Positions 63,041 to 64,000 of a stretch of 64,000 bases of DNA are shown in pieces. Where the stretch lies: assembly GCF_000952855.1 (NCBI RefSeq), contig NZ_JSVU01000001.1:124001-188000 (forward strand). The letters run 5' to 3'. The notes under the pieces are model-generated. The model did not search any database. It saw nothing but the letters and a program-made list of their open reading frames with translations, and was not told the DNA's origin. A program made the translations under genes and the position numbers. Positions within the stretch are counted from its first letter, which is position 1. Each line of letters begins with the position of its first letter. The stretch comes from Aequorivita vladivostokensis (lineage in GTDB: Bacteria > Bacteroidota > Bacteroidia > Flavobacteriales > Flavobacteriaceae).

Positions 63041-64000
63041 ATGATTCCAGAGATAGAGAAAGCTTCAGCAGCAGAAATTAAAGCATTTCAAGAAGAAAAA
63101 TTGAAAGAGACTCTTCAATATTTGGATGAAAATTCTCCTTTTTATAAACGCTTTTTCAAAGAGAACAACATTCAGATTTCAGAAATAAAAACGTTGGAAG
63201 ATATTCAAAAGATTCCGGTTACAACAAAAGACCATCTTCAAAGATTCAACGATGATTTCATTTGCGTTCCAAAAACTGAAATTATAGACTACGTAACTAC
63301 TTCGGGCACATTGGGCGATCCCGTAACCTTCGCTTTGACCGATGCAGATTTGGAACGTTTGGCTTACAATGAAGCGATTTCCTTCGCCTGTTGCGGGGTT
63401 GGAAAGGAAGATACGCTACAATTAATGACCACGATGGACCGCCGTTTTATGGCCGGTTTGGCGTATTTTTTAGGCGCTCGAAAATTGGGCTCGGGTATTA
63501 TCCGCGTGGGTTCGGGCATTCCGGAGTTGCAGTGGGATTCCATTTTGAAATTTAAACCCACCTATTTAATTACCGTTCCATCCTTTCTTTTAAAATTGAT
63601 TGAATACGCGCAGCAACACGAAATTGATTTGCAGGCCACGGGAGTGAAAGCCGCAATCTGCATAGGCGAACCCATCCGCGAACAGGATTTTTCACTGAAC
63701 ATTTTAGCAAAAAAAATAAAAAAGGATTGGGATATCGAACTCTTTTCAACCTACGCTTCCACTGAAATGAGCACGGCCTTCAACGAATGCGAAAAGCACA
63801 ACGGCGGCCACCACCATCCCGAACTTATTATTGCAGAAATTCTTGATGAAAATAATTTGCCAGTTTCCGAAGGGGAAGTGGGCGAGTTGACCATCACAAC
63901 TTTGGGCGTTCAGGCTATGCCCTTGCTGCGTTTTAAAACGGGCGATATGGTCCAAGGCTATAATGAACCGTGCGAATGTGGGAGAAAAACCATGCGGTTG
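63041..64000 (+). CDS. Phenylacetate-CoA ligase-like acyl-activating enzyme, N-terminal part (runs off the window)
   Basis: The first 320 residues of an adenylate-forming enzyme of the PaaK family. It begins MIPEIEKASAAEIKAFQEEK; the ATP-binding motif is TTSGTLGDPVTFALT, then YASTEMSTAFNEC and ELTITTLGVQAMPLLRFKTGD. A C-terminal domain is expected beyond the window. It would activate an aromatic acid; with the tyrosine ammonia-lyase in the same locus, 4-coumarate is the best guess (inference). Confidence 0.87.
   Translation, partial: MIPEIEKASAAEIKAFQEEKLKETLQYLDENSPFYKRFFKENNIQISEIKTLEDIQKIPVTTKDHLQRFNDDFICVPKTEIIDYVTTSGTLGDPVTFALTDADLERLAYNEAISFACCGVGKEDTLQLMTTMDRRFMAGLAYFLGARKLGSGIIRVGSGIPELQWDSILKFKPTYLITVPSFLLKLIEYAQQHEIDLQATGVKAAICIGEPIREQDFSLNILAKKIKKDWDIELFSTYASTEMSTAFNECEKHNGGHHHPELIIAEILDENNLPVSEGEVGELTITTLGVQAMPLLRFKTGDMVQGYNEPCECGRKTMRL

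Overview
The window looks like a chromosomal segment of a member of the Bacteroidota, most likely the family Flavobacteriaceae. The evidence is: several secreted proteins with C-terminal type IX secretion (T9SS) sorting domains; a tRNA promoter of the Bacteroidota type (TTTG, 19 nt, TAnnTTTG); DUF5686, DUF2723 and WG-repeat proteins; few clear Shine-Dalgarno sequences; and a large flexirubin (dialkylresorcinol plus aryl-polyene) pigment cluster whose tyrosine ammonia-lyase closely resembles the Flavobacterium johnsoniae enzyme. I cannot name the genus. I saw no rRNA, CRISPR array or intact insertion sequence.

Layout. 1-3.6 kb (minus): the start of an MMPL/RND-type membrane protein that runs off the window, a beta-barrel protein, then frr and pyrH. 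3.8-9.7 kb (plus): an exported M23 peptidase, an M43-like zinc metalloprotease broken in two places, an exported leucine-rich-repeat-like protein and an unrecognised 242-aa protein, followed by twelve copies of a 21-bp repeat. 10.1-13.1 kb (minus): tsf, rpsB, rpsI, rplM. 13.4-17.9 kb (minus): a repeat-rich T9SS protein and polA. 18.0-22.6 kb: a cyanophycin set (isoaspartyl peptidase/asparaginase, cyanophycinase, cyanophycin synthetase). 22.8-30.1 kb: a metallophosphoesterase, an atypical thioredoxin, a frameshifted exported protein, a polysaccharide deacetylase and a DUF2723 membrane protein. 30.2 kb: tRNA-Gln(TTG).

From 30.5 kb to the right edge there is one large pigment locus. A halogenase-like flavoenzyme faces away from a tyrosine ammonia-lyase. 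Then come a WG-repeat protein, a ketoreductase, an inserted toxin-antitoxin pair, several ketosynthases and ketosynthase-like partners, two acyl carrier proteins, three hot-dog proteins, DarA and DarB, a methyltransferase, a thioesterase, an ABC exporter, a BtrH-like protein, a LolA-like carrier, a lipoprotein, a glycosyltransferase-DUF2062 protein, a giant RND-acyltransferase fusion, a CrtI-like oxidoreductase, a cupin/JmjC protein, a C45-like lipoprotein and a truncated acyl-CoA ligase. Tight spacing and 1-23-nt overlaps suggest operon transcription for most of 36.1-53.3 kb and 54.0-62.97 kb. The inferred pathway is: tyrosine to 4-coumarate, activation by the ligase, polyene extension on the carrier proteins, joining to a dialkylresorcinol made by DarA/DarB, tailoring, and export to the outer membrane.

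The most unusual observation is the metalloprotease gene at 5.4-8.06 kb. Its signal-peptide region carries four perfect copies of an 8-bp repeat, and losing one copy would put an upstream ATG in frame with a good signal peptide. About 1 kb further on, a T6A tract forms a perfect -1 slippery heptamer exactly where the catalytic domain changes frame. This may be a phase-variable protease, but decay or sequencing error is not excluded.
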